A program made the translations under genes and the position numbers. The notes beneath the pieces were generated by a model that did no database searches, had not been told where the DNA came from, and saw nothing but the letters and a program-made list of their open reading frames with translations. Of a stretch of 64,000 nt of DNA, positions 47,799-57,508 are shown piece after piece (positions within the stretch are counted from its first letter, which is position 1; each line of letters starts with the position of its first letter). Origin of the DNA: Girardinichthys multiradiatus (lineage: Eukaryota > Chordata > Actinopteri > Cyprinodontiformes > Goodeidae). Location of the stretch: NCBI RefSeq assembly GCF_021462225.1, contig NC_061813.1:18996442-19060441 (forward strand). The letters are read 5' to 3'.

Positions 47799-50700
47799 TG
47801 TTGGGACCACAGCCATGAGTTACAACGTGAAAGGCCAGTACAAACTTTCCTGGAACTTTCAAAATACATTGCATTAACCTACTTCCGGCACAGCCAGGAA
47901 ACTGGCTAACTGCGGACTTCCTGAGACATCACTGGCCAAATAAAAGCATCCCCTTTCCAACAAGCCGACCTCACCGCGCTGGTGATCATCGGGACAGAAG
48001 AAGGCCCAGTGCGCTGATGTCTCTTTGCTGGCAAACAGACATAAACTCTTCAACTGGATCCAAGGGTGTCATACGATCATGCGATCATATGCACAAGATA
48101 AGTAGAAATAAATCACTGTCTGCGTATCTGGTGATTTTCATTCATGAACGGGGTAATAAAGGTACAAGCATTGCTTGACTGTTCTGAGATCTGCAGAAGC
48201 GAACTGTTTCCAGAGAGTTCCCAGCACAAAACCGAGTGCAGCTGTTCCCCAAGGAGGACAACGGAGGCCGCATCACCGTATTAACGTGCAATGTGGTTGG
48301 CGGACACAACGAGCTGTCTTTCATCCACAGCTACGGAGGTTAGCTGTAGCTAACCATTGTTCACTGTGGAAGCTTTCTTCAAACTTCGCCGCCCCGGACA
48401 GCTTTTTCTCAGCATGGTCAGAGGTTAGGTTTGGGCAGAACAGAGAAATAGAAGGATTTAGATTGAAATGATCTAAACGTTTTTCATTTTATGAAGTTTG
48501 ATTTTGTTTGTGTTGAACTCAGCTATCTTGGTGCTAGCAGAATACCTGCAGCACACATGTTCAGTTTTGTGTTCTTTGTCTGTGTGTTTTTAAAGTTAAG
48601 ACAAACTTTATTTAAAGGGTGATTTTAAACACAGAAGATTGCCCATAACGCGTCGTCCGCGCTTATGCATTTTAACCCTTTTATTAACCCTGGTATTTTA
48701 AAGGTATGTGTTGATTCTGGTGCTAAGCTATCAGCTTGTTTTGTTAGCTCAACTGCTAACCAGTAAGAACACCTGCTTGCTACTAAAGAGTCTTTAACAG
48801 AAAGGTTGTTAGTTTTCAAGCTAGTGAATAATAGTCTCTAAACATCATTTTATTAAATTTGAAAACTAAGTAAACACCATTAAGCTCCATTTCTCCAGAA
48901 AGATTTGGTTCTTTTGCAAAAAATTCCCTTAATATTTCTTTAAATATTATTTTAATAAATAAGGGCAGCTAATTAGACACCGTTGAGAAATGGTCATCCA
49001 GAAGGTTGGTTTTATTCAGCAGATCATTATTTAAAACATTGTGATTGGTTGTCTAAACGTTTGCGGATTATTTCCTAAGTTGGCTCAGCCGTCTCGTGTT
49101 GGGGTTTACCCCAGTGGATGAGAGGGTCGTATCCCTGCGCCTTCGGGTTGGGGAGAGGTCTCTGACTATCATTTCAGCCTACGGGCCGAGTGGCAGTGCG
49201 GAGTACCCGGCCTTCTTGGCGTCTCTGTCGGGGGTGCTGGATAGTGCCCCTCCTGGTGACTCCATTATTCTGCTGGGGGACTTCAACGCCCACGTGGGGA
49301 ACGACAGTGACACCTGGAGAGGCGTGATCGGGAGGAATGGCCTCCCCGATCTGAATCCGAGTGGTGTTTTGTTATTAGACTTCTGTGCTAGTCACGGTTT
49401 GTCCATAACGAACACCATGTTCAAACATAAGGGTGTCCATCATTGGACTTGGCACCAGGACACCCTTGGCAGGAGGTCGATGATCGACTTTGTTGTCGTA
49501 TCATCAGGTCTTCGGCCGCATGTTTTAGACACTCGGGTGAAGAGAGGGGCTGAGCTGTCCACTGATCATCACCTGGTGGTGAGTTGGATCCGCTGGAGGA
49601 GGAGAAAGCCAGTCAGACTTGGCAGGCCTAAGCGCATAGCGAGGGTCTGCTGGGAACGTCTGGAGGAGCCCTCGGCCAGGGATGTATTCAACTCCCACCT
49701 CCGGGAGAGCTTCGACCAGATCCCGGGGGATGTTGGAGACATAGAGTCCGAGTGGACCATGTTCTCCGCATCTATTGTCGATGCTGCTGCCCGTAGCTGT
49801 GGCCGTAAGGTCTGCGGTGCCTGTCGCGGCGGCAATCCCCGAACCCGCTGGTGGACACCGGCAGTAAGGGATGCTGTTAAGCTGAAGAAAGAGTCCTATC
49901 GGCTGTGGTTGGCTTGTGGGACTCCTGAGGCGTCTGACGGGTACCATGAGGCCAAGCGTGCTGCGGCCCGGGCTGTGGCAGAGGCAAAAACACGGGCCTG
50001 GGAGGAGTTCGGTGAGGCCATGGAGAAGGACTACCGGTTGGCCTCGAAGCGATTCTGGCAAACCGTCCGTCGCCTCAGGAGGGGAAAGCAGTGCTTCGCC
50101 AACACTGTTTATAGTGGGGGCGGGAGACTGCTGACCTCGACTGAGGACATTATCGGGCGGTGGAAGGAGTACTTCGAGGATCTCCTCAATCCTTCCATCA
50201 CACATTCCGTGGTGGAAACAGAGGCTGGGGACTCGGGGTCGGACTCTTTCATCACCCAGGCTGAAGTCACCGAGGTGGTTAAAAAGCTCCGCGGTGGCAA
50301 GGCTTCGGGGGTGGATGAGATCCGCCCTGAGTACCTCAAGTCTCTGGATGTTGTAGGGCTGTCATGGTTGACACGTCTCTTCAACATTGCGTGGCGGTCG
50401 GGGACAGTGCCTCTGGACTGGCAGACTGGGGTGGTGGTCCCCCTTCATAAGAAGGGGGACCGGAGGGTGTGTTCCAACTACGGGGGGATCACACTCCTCA
50501 GCCTCCCTGGTAAGGCCTACACCAGGGTATTGGAGAGGAGAGTCCGACCGATAGTCGAACCTCGGCTTCAGGAGGAGCAGTGTGGTTTTCGTCCCGGCCG
50601 TGGAACACTGGACCAGCTCTATACCCTCTACAGGGTGCTCGAGGGTTCATGGGAGTTTGCCCAACCGGTTCACATGTGTTTTGTGGACCTGGAGAAGGCA

Positions 50701-51679
50701 TTCGACTGTGTCCCTCGTGATGCCCTGTGGGGGGTGCTCCAGGAGTATGGAATTGGGGGCCCTTTACTAGGGGCCATCCGGTCCCTGTACGAGCGGAGCA
50801 GGAGTTTGGTCCGCATTGCCGGCACTAAGTCGGACCTGTTCCCGGTGCATGTTAGACTCCGGCAGGGCTGCCATTTGTCACCGGTCCTGTTCATAACTTT
50901 TATGGACAGGATTTCTAGACGCAGCCAAGGGCCGGAGGGGGTCGGGTTTGGGGACCAGTGGATTTCGTCTCTTCTTTTTGCAGATGACGTGGTTATGCTG
51001 GCCCCCTCTAGCCAAGACCTACAGCATGCGCTGTGGCGGTTCGCAGCCGAGTGTGAAGCAGCTGGGATGAGGATCAGCTCCTCCAAGTCCGAGGCCATAG
51101 TACTCGACCGGAAAAGGGTGGCTTGTCCTCTTCAGGTTGGAGGGGAGTTCCTGCCTCAAGTGGAGGAGTTTAAGTATCTCGGGGTCTTGTTCACGAGTGA
51201 GGGAAGAATGGAGCGGGAGATCGACAGACGGATCGGTGCGGCTGCCACAGTAATGGGGGCGCTGTGCCGGTCCGTTGTGGTGAAGAGAGAGCTGAGCCGA
51301 AAAGCAAAGCTCTCAATTTACTGGTCGGTGTACGTTCCTACCCTCACTTATGGCCATGAACTTTGGGTCATGACCGAAAGAACGAGATCCCGGATACAAA
51401 CGGCTGAAATGAGCTTCCTCCGTAGGGTGGCCGGGCACTCCCTTAGAGATAGGGTGAGGAGCTCGGTCATCCGGGAGGGAAATTGTGTGAATTCATTCCA
51501 TATGTGTGCAGAGTTTATGCTGTTCAATAATGTCAGAGCTCATCTCACACCTTTCTATTTTGTCCTAATACCATCGCCTTATTGGGCTGGTATTCATAGG
51601 ACAACCCTTAACAGACCGAAATAGTATTTGATAAAATATTAAAATATTAAATAATATTCTCAGATTCATAATCCCAACA
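47799..51679 (+). mobile_element. LTR-like element, copy B, carrying an RTE segment
   Basis: Begins TGTTGGGACC and ends AATCCCAACA, perfect 8-bp inverted termini (TGTTGGGA/TCCCAACA). It is flanked by an exact 4-bp duplication, TTAC at 47795-47798 and 51680-51683, which supports a genuine LTR-type insertion. LTR sequence occupies 47799-49082 and 51479-51679; the rest is an RTE segment. A TATA-like AAATAAAAGCATCC is near 47939 and an AAATAAGGGCAGC stretch near 48956. Compared with copy A it has about 0.8 kb extra (about 48060-48885), the last third of which is shared with copy C. It lacks about 280 bp of copy A exactly where the RTE sits. Confidence 0.8.
49083..51478 (+). pseudogene. RTE-clade LINE segment, truncated at both ends, open frame retained
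   Basis: Nearly identical to 52973-55367 of the young RTE but lacking the first 80 or so residues of the endonuclease and the last 100 residues plus the 3' tail. The frame is open throughout: EN motif [19 protein letters not shown], the RT region, and the RT catalytic FADD at 50977-50988. It continues past the 3' junction (51478/51479) for about 48 codons of LTR sequence to a stop at 51624. No ATG lies near the 5' junction, so a full-length product is unlikely. Substitutions relative to the young copy include P-to-H in the RQGCPLSP motif (here RQGCHLSP, near 50866), likely harmful. Both-end truncation without its own target duplication is not a normal LINE insertion. Confidence 0.9.
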
Positions 51680-51683
51680 TTAC

Positions 51684-52629
51684 CTTTACAAATACTCCAA
51701 TACTCAAACCTTGTTCTAATAACCAGTGAACAATGGCTCTTTGAGCAAATTAAAAATATGTGATGCCAACTAATCAGAAGAATGATATTTGAATTAGTCA
51801 AAGCACAGCATTTTTCAAGTGTGTTCACTTGAAAGTATAACTTTGTAGAAAAAGGAGTAGTACTAAAGAAGAAATTGAAAACTTTATTAATCTGAAAATG
51901 ATTGGGTTCGTCATGCTTCAGGCTTGTGTTGAAACCTTTTATGAGTTGATTACATTATAACAACAGGATAATAATGATTAAAATCACTTCAAGCACCCCA
52001 ATGGGTCACTTTAAGAGGAGAAAGTCAATAGCTCAACTGAAGCTCTCACAATCTCTGACCCAATTACATTAGAAATCTGCAGAAAAAGAACTTTATAGAA
52101 GTTTATAATAAATGAAATTTTTTTTAGAAGTTTCATACCTCCCAATCAGAGCAAACAGTTAATTGAATATTGAGGGGAAAAAAAAAACAATTACTGGCTT
52201 ACAGCTTTTCATTTTTAACAAAATTTTCTTTTAGCCTTATCCATATTGAAATGTTTGATTTCCCATGTAAGAATTAATATGTTTTCCTTAACTGACTTAC
52301 AGAAATAAATAAATGAAACATCCTTATCTCAGAAGGCAGAAAACATTTGGCGTGAAACGGGATGGAATAATTTTCTTTGTCAAATGTTATAAAATGTTTT
52401 GTCTCATGTTGAGCCTTAGCCAAAAGGGTGACATGTGTCTGCATGGCTCAGATGGACAGAGCTTAGGTGCAGCTCAGGTTTTTGCACAGATAAGAATATC
52501 AAAGACCTGCTCATTAAAATTCAATCTCAAGTTGTTTCCATTGGTTTTAATCAAACTTTGTCTTCAAAGTTGTTTTGTTTATAAACCTTTCCAAATTACA
52601 AAACTTTGTTGGTTCCATTTTCATAAATT
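51684..52629. other. Intronic spacer between the two RTE-bearing elements
   Basis: AT-rich sequence with no recognised element. The frame at 52313-52633 has no domain. Confidence 0.5.
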
Positions 52630-52641
52630 ATAAATTTTTGC
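52630..52641 (+). repeat. Target-site duplication, left copy (ATAAATTTTTGC)
   Basis: The 12-bp ATAAATTTTTGC directly precedes the RTE and is repeated exactly at 55682-55693 directly after it. This defines the element's ends and indicates target-primed insertion with little decay since. Confidence 0.93.
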
Positions 52642-55600
52642 CCCCCAGTGGGCCCACCACCTGCAGGGGGAACCGTGAGGGACCGGTGCAAAGAGGATTG
52701 GGTGGCGGACGAAGGTGGAGACCTCAACGGCCCGATCCCCGGATGCTTAGGCTGGCTCTAGGGACGTGGAATGTCACCTCGCTGGGGGGGAAGGAGCCTG
52801 AGCTTGTGCGGGAGGTCGAGAGATATCGACTAGAAATAGTCGGGCTCGCCTCCACGCACAGCGTGGGCTCTGGAACCCATCTCCTTGAGAGGGGTTGGAC
52901 TCTCTTCTACTCTGGAGTGGCCCACGGGGAGAGGCGGCGGGCTGGTGTGGGTTTGCTTGTTGCCCCCCAGCTCAGCCGTCTCGTGTTGGGGTTTACCCCA
53001 GTGGATGAGAGGGTTGTATCCCTGCGCCTTCGGGTTGGGGAGAGGTCTCTGACTATCATTTCAGCCTACGGGCCGAGTGGTAGTGCAGAGTACCCTGCCT
53101 TCTTGGCGTCCCTGTCGGGGGTGCTGGAAAGTGCCCCTCCCGGGGACTCCATTATTCTGCTGGGGGACTTCAACGCCCACGTGGGGAACGACAGTGACAC
53201 CTGGAGAGGCGTGATCGGGAGGAATGGCCTCCCCGATCTGAATCCGAGTGGTGTTTTGTTATTGGACTTCTGTGCTAGTCACGGATTGTCCATAACGAAC
53301 ACCATGTTCAAACATAAGGGTGTCCATCAGTGCACTTGGCACCAGGACACCCTAGGCAGGAGGTCGATGATCGACTTTGTTGTCGTATCATCAGACCTTC
53401 GGCCGCATGTTTTGGACACTCGGGTGAAGAGAGGGGCTGAGCTGTCCACTGATCACCACCTGGTGGTGAGTTGGATCCGCTGGAGGAGGAGAAAGCTGGA
53501 CAGACTTGGCAGGCCCAAGCGCATAGTGAGGGTCTGCTGGGAACGCCTGGCGGAGCCCTCGGCCAGGGATGTATTCAACTCCCACCTCCGGGAGAGCTTC
53601 GACCAGATCCCGGGGGATGTTGGAGACATAGAGTCCGAGTGGACCATGTTCTCTGCATCTATTGTCGATGCTGCTGCCCATAGCTGCGGCCGTAAGGTCT
53701 GCGGTGCCTGTCGTGGCGGCAATCCCGGAACCCGGTGGTGGACACCGGCAGTGAGGGATGCTGTTGAGCTGAAGAGGGAGTCCTATCGGCTGTGGTTGGC
53801 TTGTGGGACTTCTGAGGCGGCTGACGGGTACCGTGAGGCCAAGCGTGCTGCGGCCCGGGCTGTGGCAGAGGCAAAAACTCGGGCCTGGGAAGAGTTCGGT
53901 GAGGCCATGGAGAAGGACTACCAGTTGGCCTCGAAGCGATTCTGGCAAACCGTCCGGCGCCTCAGGAGGGGGAAGCAGTGCTTTGCCAACACTGTTTATA
54001 GTGGGGGCGGGAGACTGCTGACCTCGACTGAGGACATTATCGGGCGGTGGAAGGAGTACTTCGAGGATCTCCTCAATCCTGCCATCACGCATTCCGTGGT
54101 GGAAACAGAGGCTGGGGACTCGGGGTTGGACTCTTTCATCACCCAGGCTGAAGTCACCGAGGTGGTTAAAAAGCTCCGCGGTGGCAAGGCTTCGGGGGTG
54201 GATGAGATCCGCCCTGAGTACCTCAAGTGTCTGGATGTTGTAGGGCTGTCATGGTTGACACGCCTCTTCAACATTGCGTGGCGGTCGGGGACAGTGCCTC
54301 TGGACTGGCAGACTGGGGTGGTGGTCCCCCTTTATAAGAAGGGGGACCGGAGGGTGTGTTCCAACTACAGGGGGGTCACACTCCTCAGCCTCCCTGGTAA
54401 GGCCTACGCCAGGGTATTGGAGAGGAGAGTCCGACCGATAGTCGAACCTCGGCTTCAGGAGGAACAGTGTGGTTTTCGTCCCAGCCGTGGAACACTGGAC
54501 CAGCTCTATACCCTCTACAGGGTGCTCGAGGGTTCATGGGAGTTTGCCCAACCGGTTCACATGTGTTTTGTGGACCTGGAGAAGGCATTCGACTGTGTCC
54601 CTCGTGATGCCCTGTGGGGGGTGCTCCAGGAGTATGGAATCGGGGGGCCTTTATTAGGGGCCATCCGGTCCCTGTACGAGCGGAGCAGGAGTTTGGTCCG
54701 CATTGCCGGCACTAAGTCGGACCTGTTCCCAGTGCATGTTGGACTCCGGCAGGGCTGCCCTTTGTCGCCGGTCCTGTTCATAACTTTTATGGACAGGATT
54801 TCTAGACGCAGCCAAGGGCCGGAGGGGGTCTGGTTTGGGGACCAGTGGATTTCGTCTCTTCTTTTTGCGGATGACGTGGTCCTGCTGGCCCCCTCTAGCC
54901 AAGACCTACAGCATGCGCTGTGGCGGTTCGCAGCCGAGTGTGAAGCGGCTGGGATGAGGATCAGCTCCTCCAAGTCCGAGGCCATGGTACTCGACCGGAA
55001 AAGGGTGGCTTGTCCTCTTCAGGTTGGAGGGGAGTTCCTGCCTCAAGTGGAGGAGTTTAAGTATCTCGGGGTCTTGTTCACGAGTGAGGGAAGAATGGAG
55101 CGGGAGATCGACAGACGGATTGGTGCAGCTGCCACAGTAATGGGGGCACTGTGCCGGTCCATTGTGGTGAAGAGAGAGCTGAGCCGAAAAGCAAAGCTCT
55201 CAATTTACCAGTCGGTCTACGTTCCTACCCTCACCTATGGCCATGAACTTTGGGTCATGACCGAAAGAACGAGATCACGGATACAAGCGGCTGAAATGAG
55301 CTTCCTCCGTAGGGTGGCCGGGCACTCCCTTAGAGATAGGGTGAGGAGCTCGGCCATCCGGGAGGAGCTCGGAGTAGAGCCGCTGCTCCTCCACATTGAG
55401 AGGAGCCAGTTGAGGTGGCTCGGGCATCTATACCGGATGCCTCCTGGACGCCTTCCTCGGGAGGTGTTCCAGGCACGTCCCACCGGGAGGAGGCCCAGGG
55501 GACGGCCCAGGACACGCTGGAGGGACTATGTCTCTTGGCTGGCCTGGGAACGCCTTGGGCTCCCCCTGGAGGAGCTGGAGCAGGTGTCTGGAGAGAGGGA

Positions 55601-55681
55601 CGTCTGGGCGTCTCTGCTGAGTCTGCTGCCCCCGCGACCCGGTCCTGGATAAGCGGAAGACGACGAACGAACGAACGAACG
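52642..55681 (+). mobile_element. Young RTE-clade LINE (Rex3/Expander-like), 3.04 kb
   Basis: Bounded by an exact 12-bp target duplication. The 5' end begins CCCCCCAGTGGGCCC; the open frame is already running there and continues back into flanking DNA, so the element is probably slightly 5'-truncated. The 3' UTR is only about 30 bp: after the stop at 55652 come GCGGAAGACGA and a (CGAA)n-type tail, GACGAACGAACGAACGAACG. Very short 3' UTRs ending in tetranucleotide repeats are characteristic of RTE elements, and fish Rex3 usually ends in GATG-type repeats. It lies antisense to tpk1 inside the 18.3-kb intron. Confidence 0.92.
52743..55652 (+). CDS. RTE LINE endonuclease/reverse transcriptase polyprotein
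   Basis: An open frame of 969 codons from the first ATG inside the element. Residues about 1-245 form an APE-type endonuclease that nicks target [11 protein letters not shown] (7-14), SAYGP (108-112), GDFNAHVG (141-148) and TDHHL (236-240). The central and C-terminal parts form the reverse transcriptase: [63 protein letters not shown] and the catalytic FADD (708-711). The C-terminal part has [23 protein letters not shown] and the basic [16 protein letters not shown] see no frameshift or internal stop and all core motifs are present, so this copy may be competent or only recently inactive. The true start may lie 5' of the truncation point. The antisense 233-codon frame at 53391-54092 is a shadow. 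Confidence 0.92.
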   Translation: MLRLALGTWNVTSLGGKEPELVREVERYRLEIVGLASTHSVGSGTHLLERGWTLFYSGVAHGERRRAGVGLLVAPQLSRLVLGFTPVDERVVSLRLRVGERSLTIISAYGPSGSAEYPAFLASLSGVLESAPPGDSIILLGDFNAHVGNDSDTWRGVIGRNGLPDLNPSGVLLLDFCASHGLSITNTMFKHKGVHQCTWHQDTLGRRSMIDFVVVSSDLRPHVLDTRVKRGAELSTDHHLVVSWIRWRRRKLDRLGRPKRIVRVCWERLAEPSARDVFNSHLRESFDQIPGDVGDIESEWTMFSASIVDAAAHSCGRKVCGACRGGNPGTRWWTPAVRDAVELKRESYRLWLACGTSEAADGYREAKRAAARAVAEAKTRAWEEFGEAMEKDYQLASKRFWQTVRRLRRGKQCFANTVYSGGGRLLTSTEDIIGRWKEYFEDLLNPAITHSVVETEAGDSGLDSFITQAEVTEVVKKLRGGKASGVDEIRPEYLKCLDVVGLSWLTRLFNIAWRSGTVPLDWQTGVVVPLYKKGDRRVCSNYRGVTLLSLPGKAYARVLERRVRPIVEPRLQEEQCGFRPSRGTLDQLYTLYRVLEGSWEFAQPVHMCFVDLEKAFDCVPRDALWGVLQEYGIGGPLLGAIRSLYERSRSLVRIAGTKSDLFPVHVGLRQGCPLSPVLFITFMDRISRRSQGPEGVWFGDQWISSLLFADDVVLLAPSSQDLQHALWRFAAECEAAGMRISSSKSEAMVLDRKRVACPLQVGGEFLPQVEEFKYLGVLFTSEGRMEREIDRRIGAAATVMGALCRSIVVKRELSRKAKLSIYQSVYVPTLTYGHELWVMTERTRSRIQAAEMSFLRRVAGHSLRDRVRSSAIREELGVEPLLLHIERSQLRWLGHLYRMPPGRLPREVFQARPTGRRPRGRPRTRWRDYVSWLAWERLGLPLEELEQVSGERDVWASLLSLLPPRPGPG

Positions 55682-55693
55682 ATAAATTTTTGC
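55682..55693 (+). repeat. Target-site duplication, right copy
   Basis: ATAAATTTTTGC, identical to 52630-52641, immediately after the tetranucleotide tail of the RTE. Confidence 0.93.
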
Positions 55694-57433
55694 TTAATTG
55701 CTGTTCAATGGACTTGACATTAAATTAACCTGATTCGGGTTATTTCTATGTTTATTGCTCCTTTTGCAACAAATGAATTAACATTATGTCATTCCCATTT
55801 TAATTCAACTTATACTTTTTCTGTTTGATGTATTGTTACATAATGAACAACAAAATTAATAAGTTAAAACAAATCAAATTTGCAGGATATAGGCTGAAAT
55901 TGCGCTTAATGTGTTGCATCCTTAAATCAATACAGCCAAGATTTGCACAAATCAACTGATATTTCAAAAAGTGTGATGCCCCTATGTTAAAACAAAATTT
56001 GTAATTCTAAAATGGTCCTTCACTCCAACTCTGTTCCTAATAAATGCCTTGAGAGTGGAAGCTGTTTGTATGGGAGCTGTTTGTATCACCTGGTAGCCAT
56101 ACAGACAAAAATGGTTGGATTCAAATACTCTCAGCAAACTTGATGTCAGCAGGGTGCTGATATGAACAGTAGCAAAGCAGAGTGCTACCCTTCGTCACCA
56201 AAATGCCCTTGAGCTTAACAAGTGTTAAGTGATTACAAAAGTGGAGCCTTTCAGTCACTTTATACTGTACCAATTACTGTATGTCTGAATTTGATGTCCT
56301 AAATCAAGTTTTTTTTCTGACTTTATCCCAGAGACTTGAGTTATAAACGTTTTTTTACTTCACACAGAGAAATTACCTTTAGGTTTATAATGATGCAAAA
56401 CTATAGTTTTCATTTTTTCACTTGCTCTGCACCGCCCCAAACTATTTCCATTAAATTCGTAACAGAACACAAATGATCTCAAATCTGTAGACAGTGGCCC
56501 AAATTATTGCAGAGGGTGAATTTGGTATGAGATAAGATAAGCATTGTTTTATATTATTACTGAAGCATCCACTAGAATTTAAAGGTCAGACAGACTTTCA
56601 GGATTATTGTTCTAAAAAATCTCAGTAAATGTCTTAAAGCATAAGTAAACACTTAAAATACATTGCATTCATCCTCCTAACTCTGTATTTTGGAGCCAAA
56701 TTCTAATCTAAAACATCTAATTGTGTTGAGTGCATCTGCCCTGTTAGAAAAGCTCAGGCTCAGCATGGCAATAAACCTGACAAAGTGAAAAAAGTAAAAC
56801 ATCACACATTTTCACAAATTTTCCTTTGTTTTTATTTTTTATATTTTTTTTTAAAAGGCAAGCATTTTTGCAAGGGGAAAAGAGTCATTTGGTTAACCTT
56901 GCACTGTTTGTAATCTGACTAACAGCTCTGTGGCATGCTGCATCATTCTCACTCAGCTCAGTCGTTAAATTCTGTATAATTACCATTCATCTGAGGCATG
57001 TTCGTAGCAATTTGCAGATATAACGAGCACCATATGGCTGTGATTGGGCTGTATTTAGGTGGAGCAGCTAGACATAGCACGTCTGCAGTTTTATACTCTG
57101 CTTGTCCAACAGGTGTTTAAAAACTGATGGATTTCAAAGCATTTCCGTCTCCAGGTCATATTCAGTTCAACCTAAAGTCAGCTTTGTTTTTTTGCTTAGC
57201 GACTTATAAAACCATGGCATAGGCAGCCAAAAGGTCAATAAAGAAGCACTTTCAACAACATGGCATCAATTTATTCTTCAGCACAGAGTTGGCCACACAG
57301 GCTACAGAGCGTAGTCTCACAAAAATGCCTAAGAAATATTTGCTATCTGAAGCTGATGGAAAAGGGATCTGACAAACACAAATTTCTAAAAAGTTGTTGT
57401 CCAATCTGTATTTATGACTTTTAAGTTACATAC
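55694..57433 (-). other. tpk1: tpk1 intron, 5' end of the 18.3-kb intron
   Basis: AT-rich intron just downstream (in gene orientation) of exon 57434-57508. No transposon or exon recognised. Confidence 0.6.
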
Positions 57434-57508
57434 CTTTACTCCATAGGATCTGTAGGTGGTCCTTATCAAGAGGCTGGTTCAGAATGATTAGACAAATACT
57501 CTGTTTGC
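57434..57508 (-). CDS. tpk1: tpk1 exon: thiamin pyrophosphokinase, ILNQPLD segment
   Basis: Coding exon of 75 nt. Minus-strand acceptor TTTTCTACCTCAG before GCAAACAG; donor AGTAAAG before GTATGT. It encodes KQSICLIILNQPLDKDHLQI then LWSK, with two bases at the 5' side completing a Gly-type codon if the upstream exon ends in G, and one G carried to exon 39036-39105. The 'LNQPLD' strand and the following 'LW.K' helix match the N-terminal part of vertebrate thiamin pyrophosphokinase, just before the ACADG motif. The start Met is expected 15-20 residues upstream, in an exon not securely located. Confidence 0.9.

Noticed and set aside
49525..50205. 226-codon minus-strand frame opposite the RTE segment
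   Set aside because: It is the antisense shadow of a GC-rich coding frame; the matching frame at 53391-54092 exists only because the two RTE copies are similar. No domain.
52575..52742. Upstream extension of the young RTE frame into flanking DNA
   Set aside because: The first in-frame codon there is TTG and the residues before 52642 come from host intron sequence; the first ATG inside the element is 52743.
53391..54092. 233-codon minus-strand frame within the young RTE
   Set aside because: Antisense shadow of the EN-RT frame, proline/serine-rich with no recognised motif.
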